Shown: in pieces, positions 19,352-28,010 of the stretch
Layout: every line of letters starts with the position of its first letter
Numbering within the stretch: position 1 is the stretch's first letter
Origin: Pedobacter schmidteae
GTDB taxonomy: Bacteria > Bacteroidota > Bacteroidia > Sphingobacteriales > Sphingobacteriaceae
Length of the DNA: 64,000 bases
Assembly: GCF_900564155.1 (NCBI RefSeq)
Contig: NZ_LS999839.1
Location: 865,097-929,096, forward strand
Direction of reading: 5' to 3'
Translations under genes and position numbers: made by a program
Notes under the pieces: model-generated
Database searches by the model: none
What the model saw: the letters and a program-made list of their open reading frames with translations, nothing else
Told to the model about the DNA's origin: nothing

Positions 19352-19567
19352 AAGGCTTTGAAAAGTCTAATGTAAAATATGGTAAAAAATGCGTTTTTTG
19401 ACCGGAGCAGTCAAGAGAGATCCATTTGATATGGCGAAAAACTCCGACTCTTCTGTCGGGATGCAAAGATACAGTTTTGCACGTTAAAAATCAGCTATTT
19501 TTTAAAAAACAGTTACAAATAAAAAAGCCAGGCAACAGAACAGGTTAATTTACTGACCAGCAAACCC

Positions 19568-19879
19568 TTACTGCGCCAAACGAATCAAGCCTATATCAGT
19601 TGTTGTGCTGTCAATTACCGCCACATTTTTTACGGTGGTATCTTTATAAGGCATATTCCCTTTCAGCAAAATAGCATATGTCCCTGTTTTAATATTTTTG
19701 AATATAAAACTGCCGTTGTTCAAGGCTGTTCGTAAAGTGTCTGTACCCATAATGGCCTGCACTTCCAAGGCCCCATCTGCAGGGAGCACTTTGCCCTGAA
19801 TATTTCCTGATTTTATAAAGGTAAATGCAAGCAGGCTTAGTAACAAGCCTGTCATCATTACCATACTTGATCTCTTCAT
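19568..19879 (-). CDS. Small secreted protein with carboxypeptidase-regulatory-like fold
   Basis: A 103-residue protein from the ATG at 19879 (MKRSSMVMM); an upstream ATG at 19906 would add nine residues before the signal peptide. The leader is MKRSS followed by a hydrophobic segment. The mature part reads like a single CarboxypepD_reg/SpaA-like beta-sandwich: IQGKVLPADG, SFIFKNIKTGTYAILLKG. Such single-domain proteins are common in this phylum with no assigned job. It is not in an operon with carB, which lies 216 bases downstream. Confidence 0.65.
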   Translation of the reverse strand: MKRSSMVMMTGLLLSLLAFTFIKSGNIQGKVLPADGALEVQAIMGTDTLRTALNNGSFIFKNIKTGTYAILLKGNMPYKDTTVKNVAVIDSTTTDIGLIRLAQ

Positions 19880-19946
19880 TGCAGTGTATTTTACTATTTT
19901 ATACAAACCACGTCGGTTTTTGTTTCAAATATAAAGCAATATAGGT

Positions 19947-19954
19947 TACTTTTG
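19947..19954 (+). promoter_or_regulatory. -7 element of pnuC, four bases before the ATG
   Basis: TACTTTTG matches the Bacteroidota -7 consensus TAnnTTTG and ends four bases before the pnuC start codon, so transcription may begin at or next to the ATG. A TTTG at about 24 bases upstream is a looser match for the -33 box. Confidence 0.4.
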
Positions 19955-19958
19955 ACCT

Positions 19959-20576
19959 ATGTTACTCGATGCCTCCTCATTTTTTCAATTAATTGCAGAT
20001 CAGTTTAAGCATACCACCTGGCCCGAATGGCTTGGGGTAATAACCGGTTTTATCTGCATTTATCTGGCAGCTAAAGAAAACATTTTAAGTTGGCCCATAT
20101 CCATCATCAGCGTTGTTGCTTATGCATGGGTGTTTTTTGAGGCAAGGATGTACGGAGATATGGCCCTTCAGTTTTACTTTCTGTTTACTGCCTTTTATGG
20201 CTGGTACTACTGGGTCAAAAAAAAGGAAGCGCATGACAAACCCATCGAAAACCTAAGCAAACGTGGATGGATACTGGCCATTGCCGCGGTGTTGGTGTTA
20301 TCTGTTCTGCTTGGCTTGTTCCTGGACAATTTTACCAATACCGACGTACCTTACGAAGATGGTTTTTGTACTGCATTGAGCTTTGTTGCCCAAATGCTGC
20401 TCACCAGAAAAATTTTGCAAAACTGGATCCTGTGGATTGTTGTCGACATATGTTACATTCCGTTGTATATTTATAAACATTTAAATCTTAGTGCCATATT
20501 TTATGCATTTCTGGTGGCCATTGCCGTCAAAGGATATTTAGACTGGAGGAAAACGTACCGTGAACAAGCCAATTAA
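19959..20576 (+). CDS. pnuC: PnuC-family vitamin precursor transporter
   Basis: A 205-residue integral membrane protein with about seven hydrophobic helices and the PnuC signature region (WPISIISVVAYAWVFFEARMYGD, then QFYFLFTAFYGWYYW). PnuC carries nicotinamide riboside; close paralogues (PnuT) carry thiamine and are often near TPP-controlled genes in Bacteroidota. Here the next gene encodes a NadR-like nucleoside kinase that overlaps by 17 bases and favours the nicotinamide riboside reading, while a TPP riboswitch begins about 560 bases downstream of this gene and keeps thiamine open. The two genes are clearly one transcription unit. Confidence 0.88.
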   Translation: MLLDASSFFQLIADQFKHTTWPEWLGVITGFICIYLAAKENILSWPISIISVVAYAWVFFEARMYGDMALQFYFLFTAFYGWYYWVKKKEAHDKPIENLSKRGWILAIAAVLVLSVLLGLFLDNFTNTDVPYEDGFCTALSFVAQMLLTRKILQNWILWIVVDICYIPLYIYKHLNLSAIFYAFLVAIAVKGYLDWRKTYREQAN

Positions 20577-21090
20577 AAAAATAGCCATAGTTGGCCCAGA
20601 GAGTACCGGAAAATCGACCATCACGCAACAGCTAGCCCGGCATTACAACACTTTGTGGGTACCCGAATATGCCCGGTATTACTGCGCAGCCTTAACAGCA
20701 CCTTGCAATTTGCAGGACGAGATCAACATGTTTCACGGGCAGGTAGCGCTCGAAGAATCCATACTAGCCATTGCCCAGAAGGATTTTATTTTTTGCGATA
20801 CTACTTTTCTTACAGTAAAAATATGGAGTGATGAAGTTTTTGCAGAGACCCCCGAAATTGTGCTAAATGCCCTCCCAGAGTATCATTACGACCTGTATTT
20901 GCTGATGGACATTGACCTGCCCTGGCAGGAAGACCCCTTGCGCGATTTTCCGCACAAGCGGGAACATTTTATGGACGTCTGGCATAAAGAGCTGCAGGCA
21001 CTAAATGCAAACTATGTTGTAATTGGAGGGCTGGAAGACAGGCTCCAAAATGCCGTTTCAGCTGTAGACCATTTCCTGCGCCCGATTTAG
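20560..21090 (+). CDS. NadR-like nucleoside (nicotinamide riboside) kinase, AAA ATPase
   Basis: A 176-residue P-loop protein that matches the kinase half of NadR, without the DNA-binding or adenylyltransferase domains. It has Walker A GPESTGKST at 12-20, the VPEYAR motif near residue 34, DTTFLTVKIWSDEVF and a late WQEDPLRDF block. It would trap the imported nucleoside by phosphorylation. The start is GTG at 20560, inside the end of pnuC, with a good GGAGG at 20545-20549. Overlap and Shine-Dalgarno placement show coupling to the transporter. Confidence 0.85.
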   Translation: MNKPIKKIAIVGPESTGKSTITQQLARHYNTLWVPEYARYYCAALTAPCNLQDEINMFHGQVALEESILAIAQKDFIFCDTTFLTVKIWSDEVFAETPEIVLNALPEYHYDLYLLMDIDLPWQEDPLRDFPHKREHFMDVWHKELQALNANYVVIGGLEDRLQNAVSAVDHFLRPI

Positions 21091-21140
21091 TAAACCTCAT
21101 TTTCTTGGTAATCACAAAATAAGCAGGTACCTTTGGTTCA

Positions 21141-21253
21141 TCAAAAGGGGGTGCCTTGTTTTATAAAAACACAAAAACAGGCTGAGAGTATACCCATTAT
21201 ATCTGCACGCAGATATATGCACCTGATCCGGATAATGCCGGCGTAGGGATTGG
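21141..21253 (+). ncRNA. TPP (THI-box) riboswitch
   Basis: The aptamer core matches the THI element in order: GGGGGTGCC (21147-21155), CAGGCTGAGA (21178-21187), TACCC (21191-21195), ACCTGATCCGGATAATGCC (21221-21239) and GCGTAGGGA (21241-21249). A short P1 can form between TCAA (21141-21144) and TTGG (21250-21253). The P1 3' strand includes the GG of the GGAG at 21252-21255 that lies just before the ATG at 21258, and no terminator lies between. Control is therefore probably at translation, with bound TPP hiding the start site of the TonB receptor. Confidence 0.96.
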
Positions 21254-21257
21254 AGTT

Positions 21258-23555
21258 ATGGAAATCTATTTAAAAAAACACAAATTGAAAAAATCAATTA
21301 TCGCAGCTTTAGCTGTGTTGCTTGCGCCTGTTTTATTAAATGCGCAAACCAAAACTGTTGTTAAATCCAAAAAGGATACTACAGTCAGACTCGATGAAAT
21401 TATCATCAAAGCCACCAGGGCCAATGAAAAATCGGCCACTACCTATAAAAACATTGGCAAAGCCGAAATTGAACAAAATAATTTTGGTCAGGATTTGCCC
21501 TTTATATTGAACAACACACCTGGTGTTGTAGTCACTTCCGATGCCGGAGCGGGTGTAGGCTATACCGGAATACGCATCCGGGGAAGCGATGCCAGCCGCA
21601 TAAACATCACCGTTAACGGAATTCCTTATAACGATAGCGAAAGCCAGGGCACATTTTGGGTAAACATGCCCGATTTCGCTTCATCTGTAGACAATATCCA
21701 AATTCAACGCGGAGTAGGAACTTCTACCAATGGTGCAGGTGCATTTGGCGGAAGTGTAAATATCCAAACCACATCCTCATCGCCTCGGGCTTACGCCGAG
21801 CTAAACAATACTTTCGGGTCGTTCAATACTTTAAAAAATACGGTTAAACTAGGTACCGGATTAATCGACAATAAGTGGAGTGTCGATGGCCGCCTGTCAC
21901 GTATCAAATCAGATGGATTTATTGACCGTGCTGCTTCCGACTTAAAATCATTCTTTTTATCGGGTGCTTATCAGGGAAAAACCGACCTGCTCAGAATAAA
22001 CGTATTTGGCGGATCTGAGAAAACATATCAGGCCTGGAATGGTGTTCCCGAAGCAAAACTACGGGGCGATATGGCCGGTTTGCAAACTCACTATGAGAAC
22101 AATTTAGATTATCTGTATTTTACGGATGCTGACCGCGACAACTTGTTCAACTCCAATAACAGAAGCTACAATCAGTTTACGTATAAGGACCAAAACGACA
22201 ACTATAACCAAAGCCATTACCAGGCTTTATATGCCAAACAGTTCAATGAAAAGTTCTCCTTCAATGGGGCATTGCATTATACAGATGGAAAAGGTTATTT
22301 TGAAGAATATAAACCCAAACGCAAGCTGGTAGAATATGGTTTACCGGATGTCGTTATTGGCGGCACAACTATTAAAAAGACAGACCTAGTCCGTCGCCGC
22401 TGGTTAGACAATGATTTTTATGGTGCAACTTATGCTTTCAACTACAATGCTCAATCTAACTTAACCTTTACCCTTGGTGGAGCTTATAACCAATACCGTG
22501 GTAAGCATTTTGGCGAGGTAATATGGGCGCAGTACGCATCAACGTCAAAAAATGATTATCACTATTACGATGGCAAAGGAAATAAAGATGATTTCAACAC
22601 TTATGCAAAGGTCAACTACACCATCAGTCAGCTCAGTTTATTTGCCGATCTGCAATACCGAAATGTAGCTTATGACATTACCGGAACCGACAAGAACCGC
22701 GCAACATTGGATTTCCATAACAACTACAATTTCTTTAATCCAAAATTTGGTGCCACTTATTTCTTAAATGAGCAAAGTAATGTGTACGGATCCTTCAGCG
22801 TGGCCAATAAAGAGCCCAACCGCGACGATTTTACCAATTTACAGGCGGGCCGCGACATTCCAAAACCCGAGCGTTTAAACAATGTTGAAGCCGGGTATCG
22901 TTTTAAAAACAAAAGCTTAAATGCCGGCGTAAATGTTTATGGTATGTTTTATAAGGATCAGCTGATTTTTACCGGAGAGATCAATGAATATTCGGATGCT
23001 TATCGTCAAAATGTAGACAAAAGCTCCCGTATAGGCCTCGAACTTGATGCGTCTTACATCATCAGTCCTAAATTTGCAGTAAATGCAAATGCGGCGCTAA
23101 GCAGAAACAAAATTAAAAACTATGTTGATTATGTTTCTGAATACGATGCCAACTTTGACCTGGTCAAGGTACAGGCTACCAATTATGCAAATCCTGATAT
23201 TTCTTTCTCTCCAAATACCGTTCTGTTTGGCGAGCTGGTTTATAAACCTCTGGCAGGGTTTGCGCTGGCATGGCAAAGTAAATATGTGAGTAAACAATAT
23301 ATGGACAACACCCAAAATGAAAGCCGCAAATTAGATGCTTATTGGGTAAACAATGCACGGTTGGGTTACGACTTCAGCTTAAAGGGAATAAAAAACATTA
23401 ACATCGGATTATTGGTCAACAATATTCTCGACAAAAAATACGAAAGCAACGGCTATACCTACAGCTCTATTTATCCATGGGCCACCGTTACCGAAAACTT
23501 TTATTTCCCTCAGGCCGGAACAAATTTCCTACTTTCGCTTAATCTGAAATTTTAA
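21258..23555 (+). CDS. TonB-dependent receptor under TPP riboswitch control (putative thiamine receptor)
   Basis: A 765-residue outer-membrane receptor. Signal peptide to about residue 30; TonB-box-like segment (VRLDEIIIKATR); plug domain (about 55-165) with GIRIRGSDASRINITVNGIPYND and GAFGGSVNIQT; then a beta barrel ending in an aromatic-terminated strand (LSLNLKF). It has no carboxypeptidase-like extension and no STN domain, so it is a pure transporter. Its riboswitch implies uptake of thiamine or a thiamine precursor. It is followed after 19 bases by a thiE-like gene, which should share the riboswitch. Confidence 0.93.
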   Translation: MEIYLKKHKLKKSIIAALAVLLAPVLLNAQTKTVVKSKKDTTVRLDEIIIKATRANEKSATTYKNIGKAEIEQNNFGQDLPFILNNTPGVVVTSDAGAGVGYTGIRIRGSDASRINITVNGIPYNDSESQGTFWVNMPDFASSVDNIQIQRGVGTSTNGAGAFGGSVNIQTTSSSPRAYAELNNTFGSFNTLKNTVKLGTGLIDNKWSVDGRLSRIKSDGFIDRAASDLKSFFLSGAYQGKTDLLRINVFGGSEKTYQAWNGVPEAKLRGDMAGLQTHYENNLDYLYFTDADRDNLFNSNNRSYNQFTYKDQNDNYNQSHYQALYAKQFNEKFSFNGALHYTDGKGYFEEYKPKRKLVEYGLPDVVIGGTTIKKTDLVRRRWLDNDFYGATYAFNYNAQSNLTFTLGGAYNQYRGKHFGEVIWAQYASTSKNDYHYYDGKGNKDDFNTYAKVNYTISQLSLFADLQYRNVAYDITGTDKNRATLDFHNNYNFFNPKFGATYFLNEQSNVYGSFSVANKEPNRDDFTNLQAGRDIPKPERLNNVEAGYRFKNKSLNAGVNVYGMFYKDQLIFTGEINEYSDAYRQNVDKSSRIGLELDASYIISPKFAVNANAALSRNKIKNYVDYVSEYDANFDLVKVQATNYANPDISFSPNTVLFGELVYKPLAGFALAWQSKYVSKQYMDNTQNESRKLDAYWVNNARLGYDFSLKGIKNINIGLLVNNILDKKYESNGYTYSSIYPWATVTENFYFPQAGTNFLLSLNLKF

Positions 23556-23574
23556 ATTCGGACTTTATATACGC

Positions 23575-24207
23575 ATGAAAAAGTTCATAGAAAAACTACA
23601 TTTCATTACGCACGACATCCATCAGCATAGCCATGTCGAACAAGTTCTTATCGCCTGTCAGGCCGGGGCCAAGTGGGTACAATACCGTTGCCTCAGTAAA
23701 AATGATGATGAACTGCTGGAAGACATCAATGCTATTGCCGAAATCTGTGATGATTGGGGTACTACCCTGATCGTTACAGATCATATACATTTACATGGCA
23801 AAGCCGACATACAAGGTTTCCACATCGAGGATTTTGATGCTGATTTTGTAAAAATACGTGAGATACTGGGCGAGGATGTCACCATTGGCGGCTCGGCCAC
23901 CACGGTAGAGGGTTTGATCAGGTTGGCTAAAGAAGGCGCTGACTACGCCGGTTTTGGCCCTTTTTATACCACCATCACCAAGCCCAATAATGCACCCTTA
24001 ATAGGAGTAGAAGGGTACAGACAGGCGATGAAAACATTAAAGGAACAGCATATCGACTTGCCGGTGCTGGCAGTAGGTGGTATCACCGAAAGTGATATTG
24101 ATCCTTTGATGCACACCGGAATTTTTGGAATAGCAGCTTCGGCCGCTATTAACCAGGCCGAAGATATGCATGCAGCCTATCTGGCTTTTTATGACAAGAT
24201 CATGTAA
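23575..24207 (+). CDS. thiE: Thiamine phosphate synthase-like protein, divergent
   Basis: A 210-residue TIM-barrel protein of the ThiE/TenI family, which joins HMP-PP and thiazole phosphate into thiamine phosphate. Conserved features: Q36 and R38 of the QxRxK motif, D69, S107, GFGPFYTTITKP (127-137, with K136), VLAVGGI and a late AASAAI. Deviations: the Lys of QxRxK is L40, and the usual ND before the metal site is TD. I therefore call the fold with confidence but the activity less so. It lies 19 bases behind the riboswitch-controlled receptor. No other thiamine-biosynthesis gene (thiC, thiG, thiD) is in the window, so the pair may serve salvage. Confidence 0.85.
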   Translation: MKKFIEKLHFITHDIHQHSHVEQVLIACQAGAKWVQYRCLSKNDDELLEDINAIAEICDDWGTTLIVTDHIHLHGKADIQGFHIEDFDADFVKIREILGEDVTIGGSATTVEGLIRLAKEGADYAGFGPFYTTITKPNNAPLIGVEGYRQAMKTLKEQHIDLPVLAVGGITESDIDPLMHTGIFGIAASAAINQAEDMHAAYLAFYDKIM

Positions 24208-24220
24208 ATACTTTTTAAAT

Positions 24221-24255
24221 AAATGTATGTTATTGCCTGTTGATGGCATACATTT
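24221..24255 (+). terminator. Possible terminator of the thiamine operon
   Basis: An imperfect hairpin: outer arms 24221-24227 and 24249-24255, inner arms 24234-24237 and 24245-24248 with a bulge between, followed by GTTTAAAA rather than a clean T-run. A weak terminator at best. Confidence 0.4.
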
Positions 24256-24270
24256 GTTTAAAAAAACCTT

Positions 24271-25548
24271 TTGTTGGAAGATCATATACCGATAGAGAAA
24301 CCCGACCCATTTGCTGCCCTGCGCTACAGAGAATTCCGCTCCTACCTGGGCATGCGCTTCTTTTTTACTTTTGCTTATCAGATGCAGGCCGTAATTATCG
24401 GCTTTCACATTTATTACCTCACCAAAGATCCGCTTGCCCTGGGGTTAATAGGCCTTTGTGAAGCTATCCCTGCCATAGGAATTGCCTTGTATGGTGGCTA
24501 TGTGGCCGATAAAACAGAAAAACGGGGCTTATTGTTAAAAATATTCACCGGCGTATTCTTATGCTCAGTGGTGATGCTGGTGGTAACCACCAAACAGATG
24601 CACACCTACGTGCCCACCAGTTATATTGTGCCCATTATGTACTGCATGATATTTGGAATCGGTATTGCAAGAGGCTTTTTCAGCCCCGCCACCTTTTCTT
24701 TAATGGCACAGATTGTGCCTAAAAAACTATATCCCAATTCCAGCACCTGGAACAGTTCCAGCTGGCAAATGGCCTCTATTCTGGGTCCGGCAGCTGGTGG
24801 CTTAATTTATGGCTTCTATGGCATTACCGTTACCTATATCGTTATCATTACTTTCATTGCCATCGCGTTGGTCTGCATTTTCTTTTTAAAGCCCCATCCA
24901 CCAACTTTCATTCCTAAAGAGAGCATTGTAAAAAGCCTTACCGAAGGGGTTCAATTTGTATTCAAAAGTAAAATGATGCTGGGTGCAATGAGCCTCGATC
25001 TGTTTTCCGTATTTTTTGGTGGTGCAGTGGCCCTGCTACCTGTATTTGCCAACGACATCCTCAAAGTAGGCTCAGAGGGCCTGGGCTTTATGCGTGCAGC
25101 AGCATCAGGGGGTGCGGTTATTACCATGCTGGTGATGACCCGGTTTTCGCCAATGAACAAACCATGGCGCAACCTGCTTATCGCAGTTACCGGATTTGGC
25201 ACCAGCATTATCTGTTATGGTTTATCCAAAAACTTCTATCTCACACTGCTATTTCTGTTTATGGAAGGCGCGTTTGACAGCATTAGTGTAATTATCCGTT
25301 CAACAATCATGCAACTGCTTACACCTGATGAAATGAGGGGGCGCGTATCGGCAGTAAACAGCATGTTTATTGGTTCTTCCAATGAGATTGGGGCCTTTGA
25401 ATCGGGCCTCACCGCCAAACTGATGCGTACTGTCCCTGCTGTCGTATTTGGCGGCAGTATGACCATTCTTATTGCCGGCATTACCTATCTCAAAACAAAA
25501 GGCTTAATTAAATTAAGCCTTCAGGAGATCAATGAACAAAAAGTTTAA
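24271..25548 (+). CDS. MFS transporter (drug/siderophore exporter-like)
   Basis: A 425-residue major facilitator with about 12 hydrophobic helices. The loop 2-3 signature appears as GGYVADKTEKRG, and the first block (FRSYLGMRFFFTFAYQMQ) and later ILGPAAGGLIYG resemble the EntS/DHA3-type MFS group. The start is TTG at 24271; translation from there gives a short polar N-terminus before a conserved FAALRYREFR segment, and no ATG precedes that segment. It converges with the ABC transporter and overlaps it by four bases. Substrate unknown. Confidence 0.85.
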   Translation: MLEDHIPIEKPDPFAALRYREFRSYLGMRFFFTFAYQMQAVIIGFHIYYLTKDPLALGLIGLCEAIPAIGIALYGGYVADKTEKRGLLLKIFTGVFLCSVVMLVVTTKQMHTYVPTSYIVPIMYCMIFGIGIARGFFSPATFSLMAQIVPKKLYPNSSTWNSSSWQMASILGPAAGGLIYGFYGITVTYIVIITFIAIALVCIFFLKPHPPTFIPKESIVKSLTEGVQFVFKSKMMLGAMSLDLFSVFFGGAVALLPVFANDILKVGSEGLGFMRAAASGGAVITMLVMTRFSPMNKPWRNLLIAVTGFGTSIICYGLSKNFYLTLLFLFMEGAFDSISVIIRSTIMQLLTPDEMRGRVSAVNSMFIGSSNEIGAFESGLTAKLMRTVPAVVFGGSMTILIAGITYLKTKGLIKLSLQEINEQKV

Positions 25549-27296
25549 ACGGTACTCAGCCGCTCGCCAATCTGCTGCCTCCACATGGCATAGTATAGTC
25601 CATTTTGCGCAACCAGCTCATTATGCGTTCCCTGTTCTATCACATTTCCTTTTTCCAACACATAAATCCTGTCTGCATGACGAATGGTCGATAACCTGTG
25701 GGCAATCAAAATGGTAATGTGGTTATCAATATCAGATACCTCTCTTATCGTAGCCGTAATTTCTTCTTCCGTTAATGAATCCAGTGACGATGTGGCCTCA
25801 TCAAAAACCAGGATATCCGGTTTACGCAACAAGGCACGGGCTATAGACAAGCGTTGTTTTTCGCCACCTGATACTTTAACACCACCTTCTCCAATCAAGG
25901 TATCCAAACCTTTATCAGCCCGGGCCAACAGGTTCTGACAGGCAGCCTGATGCAGCACCCGCATGCACTCTTCATCTGTAGCGCCCGGCCTTACAAACTG
26001 CAGGTTTTCGCGTATCGTTCCCGAAAACAGCTGTGTATCCTGTGTTACAAAGCCTATCTTTTCTCTCAGCACATCCAAATCTATATTTTTCCCGCTAACC
26101 CCATTGTATTTAATCTCGCCCGATTTTGGCCCATATAAGCCTACCAGAAGCTTAACCAGGGTAGTTTTTCCGGAACCCGAAGGCCCAACAAAAGCCACAG
26201 TTTCGCCTATGCCGGTTTTAAAGCTAATTCCATTAAGCGCATTTGTAGTGGCCGATTGATGTTTAAAGCCAACATTTTCAAATTCCAGTTCTGTGATTTT
26301 AGTCAGCGTTGCCGGGTTTTCAGGTTTCTTATCTTTTGGCATCGACATAATGCGTTCAAAGTTGTTCAGCGAAACCTCTGTTTCCCTATATATATTAATG
26401 ATGTTGCCCAGTTCTTGTAACGGCCCAAAAATAAAGAAGGAATAAATAAACAGGGAGAAAAACTCTCCTACTGTAATCCGGCCGGCAAAAATCAGGTACA
26501 TCATCAAAAACAATAAACCATTGCGCAGCAGGTTCACAAATGTACCCTGTATAAAGCTCAAGCTTCTGATGTATTTAACCTTTTTAAGCTCCAGTCCCAA
26601 TATTTTGGTAGTGGTAGAATTCAGCCTGCTAATTTCCTGCTGGGCCAGACCTAAACTTTTTACCAGCTCTATATTACGCAGCGACTCGGTGGTAGATCCG
26701 GCCAGGGCAGTGGTTTCTGCCACAATATTCTTTTGTACTTTTTTAATCCGCTTACTCAAAAAGGAACTTAAAAAGCCCAGCAGGGGAATGGCCGAGAAAT
26801 ATACTACAGCAATAACCCAATATACCGATATGGCATAAACGGTTACAAATATGATCCCGATGATACTGGTAAATAAAACGTTGATTACCGCTTGTACCAA
26901 TTTTTCGGTATCTATCCTTACCTTTTGCAGTATCCCCAGTGTTTCACCACTGCGCTGATCTTCAAACACCTGGTAGGGTAGCTCCAAAGAATGGGCCAAA
27001 CCATCCGAATAGATTTTGGCGCCTAATCGTTGCGTAATGACATTTACATAATAGTCCTGAAAGTTCTTGGCAATTCTTGATACCATTGCCGCTCCCATAG
27101 CCAGCAAAATAAGCACTCCGGCGCCTTTTATAAATTCATCCGTGGTAAAATTTTTGTAATTGGTTACATATTTATCAATAATCAGACGAAATACATAGGG
27201 GTCAAGAAAAGAAAAAATCTGGTTTACTGCAGCCAGAAACAAGGCCAGGGCTATCAGTCCCTTATAGTTTTTCAAATAGCTGAATAAAATCTTCAT
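25545..27296 (-). CDS. ABC transporter, fused permease and ATPase (MsbA/LmrA-like exporter)
   Basis: A 583-residue half-transporter that should work as a dimer. Six-helix permease domain (about 1-310), then an ATP-binding domain with Walker A GPSGSGKTT, signature VSGGEKQRLSIARAL, Walker B ILVFDE (495-500) and the switch histidine in IAHRLST. The permease is typical of lipid or drug exporters. A -7-like TATTTTTG (minus strand, 27330-27323) lies 26 bases upstream of the start, and a terminator separates it from frr, so it is probably its own unit. Confidence 0.92.
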   Translation of the reverse strand: MKILFSYLKNYKGLIALALFLAAVNQIFSFLDPYVFRLIIDKYVTNYKNFTTDEFIKGAGVLILLAMGAAMVSRIAKNFQDYYVNVITQRLGAKIYSDGLAHSLELPYQVFEDQRSGETLGILQKVRIDTEKLVQAVINVLFTSIIGIIFVTVYAISVYWVIAVVYFSAIPLLGFLSSFLSKRIKKVQKNIVAETTALAGSTTESLRNIELVKSLGLAQQEISRLNSTTTKILGLELKKVKYIRSLSFIQGTFVNLLRNGLLFLMMYLIFAGRITVGEFFSLFIYSFFIFGPLQELGNIINIYRETEVSLNNFERIMSMPKDKKPENPATLTKITELEFENVGFKHQSATTNALNGISFKTGIGETVAFVGPSGSGKTTLVKLLVGLYGPKSGEIKYNGVSGKNIDLDVLREKIGFVTQDTQLFSGTIRENLQFVRPGATDEECMRVLHQAACQNLLARADKGLDTLIGEGGVKVSGGEKQRLSIARALLRKPDILVFDEATSSLDSLTEEEITATIREVSDIDNHITILIAHRLSTIRHADRIYVLEKGNVIEQGTHNELVAQNGLYYAMWRQQIGERLSTV

Positions 27297-27339
27297 GCGT
27301 TATATGTTTGGATGGATAAAAGCAAAAATAGCTGTCAAA

Positions 27340-27378
27340 AATAAAGAAAGGGAATGAAGCATTATCCTCATTCCCTTT
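27340..27378 (-). terminator. Terminator of frr
   Basis: An 11-bp perfect stem (27347-27357 with 27368-27378) and a 10-base loop; on the minus strand it is followed by a T-rich run read from 27346 down to 27338. It lies 27 bases after the frr stop. Confidence 0.75.
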
Positions 27379-27404
27379 AATTTACAAGTAGATTATAATC
27401 CGCG

Positions 27405-27968
27405 TTACACGGTCATGATATCTTTCTCTTTGGCTTCCGAATGTTTATCTACCTTAAGGATGTAAGCATCAGTTATTTTCTGAACTTCTCCTTCTCCGGT
27501 TTTGATCTCATCATCAGAAATACCGTCGCCTTTCAATTTTTTTATTTTTTCGTTGGCATCTTTACGGATGTTACGAACGGTAATTTTACCGCGTTCTGCT
27601 TCTTCTTTAACCTTTTTTACCAGATCTTTTCTGCGTTCTTCGGTTAGTGGCGGAACAACCAAACGAATTACCACACCATCGTTTTGTGGATTAATTCCAA
27701 TATTGGCTTCCATAATGGCGCGTTCAATAGGCACCAACATATTTTTTTCCCAAGGCTGAACAATCAAAGTACGTGCATCCGGCGTATTGATACTTGCTAC
27801 CTGGGCTAAAGCAGTTGCGCTTCCATAATAATCTACAAATATGCCGTCCAACATCCCTGCAGAAGCTTTTCCTGCACGTATTTTAGTCAATTCGGCTTCA
27901 CAATGGTCAATCGCCTTGTCCATGTTTGCCTGGGCATCTTGTAATTGTTTCTTTATGAGGTCATTCAT
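27405..27968 (-). CDS. frr: Ribosome recycling factor
   Basis: A 187-residue RRF, close to the usual 185, that splits post-termination ribosomes with EF-G. The sequence shows the family blocks KIRAGKASAGMLDGIFVDYYG, TLIVQPWEKNMLVPIERAI and RRKDLVKKVKEEAERGKITVRNIR. It follows pyrH on the same strand by 42 bases, the classical bacterial order (rpsB-tsf-pyrH-frr), here interrupted by nagA. A TATTTTTG on the minus strand ending 17 bases before the ATG may give it its own promoter. Confidence 0.97.
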   Translation of the reverse strand: MNDLIKKQLQDAQANMDKAIDHCEAELTKIRAGKASAGMLDGIFVDYYGSATALAQVASINTPDARTLIVQPWEKNMLVPIERAIMEANIGINPQNDGVVIRLVVPPLTEERRKDLVKKVKEEAERGKITVRNIRKDANEKIKKLKGDGISDDEIKTGEGEVQKITDAYILKVDKHSEAKEKDIMTV

Positions 27969-28010
27969 GTTTTGTAAAATTTAACCAAAAATATAAATAT
28001 TTATTTAGTT

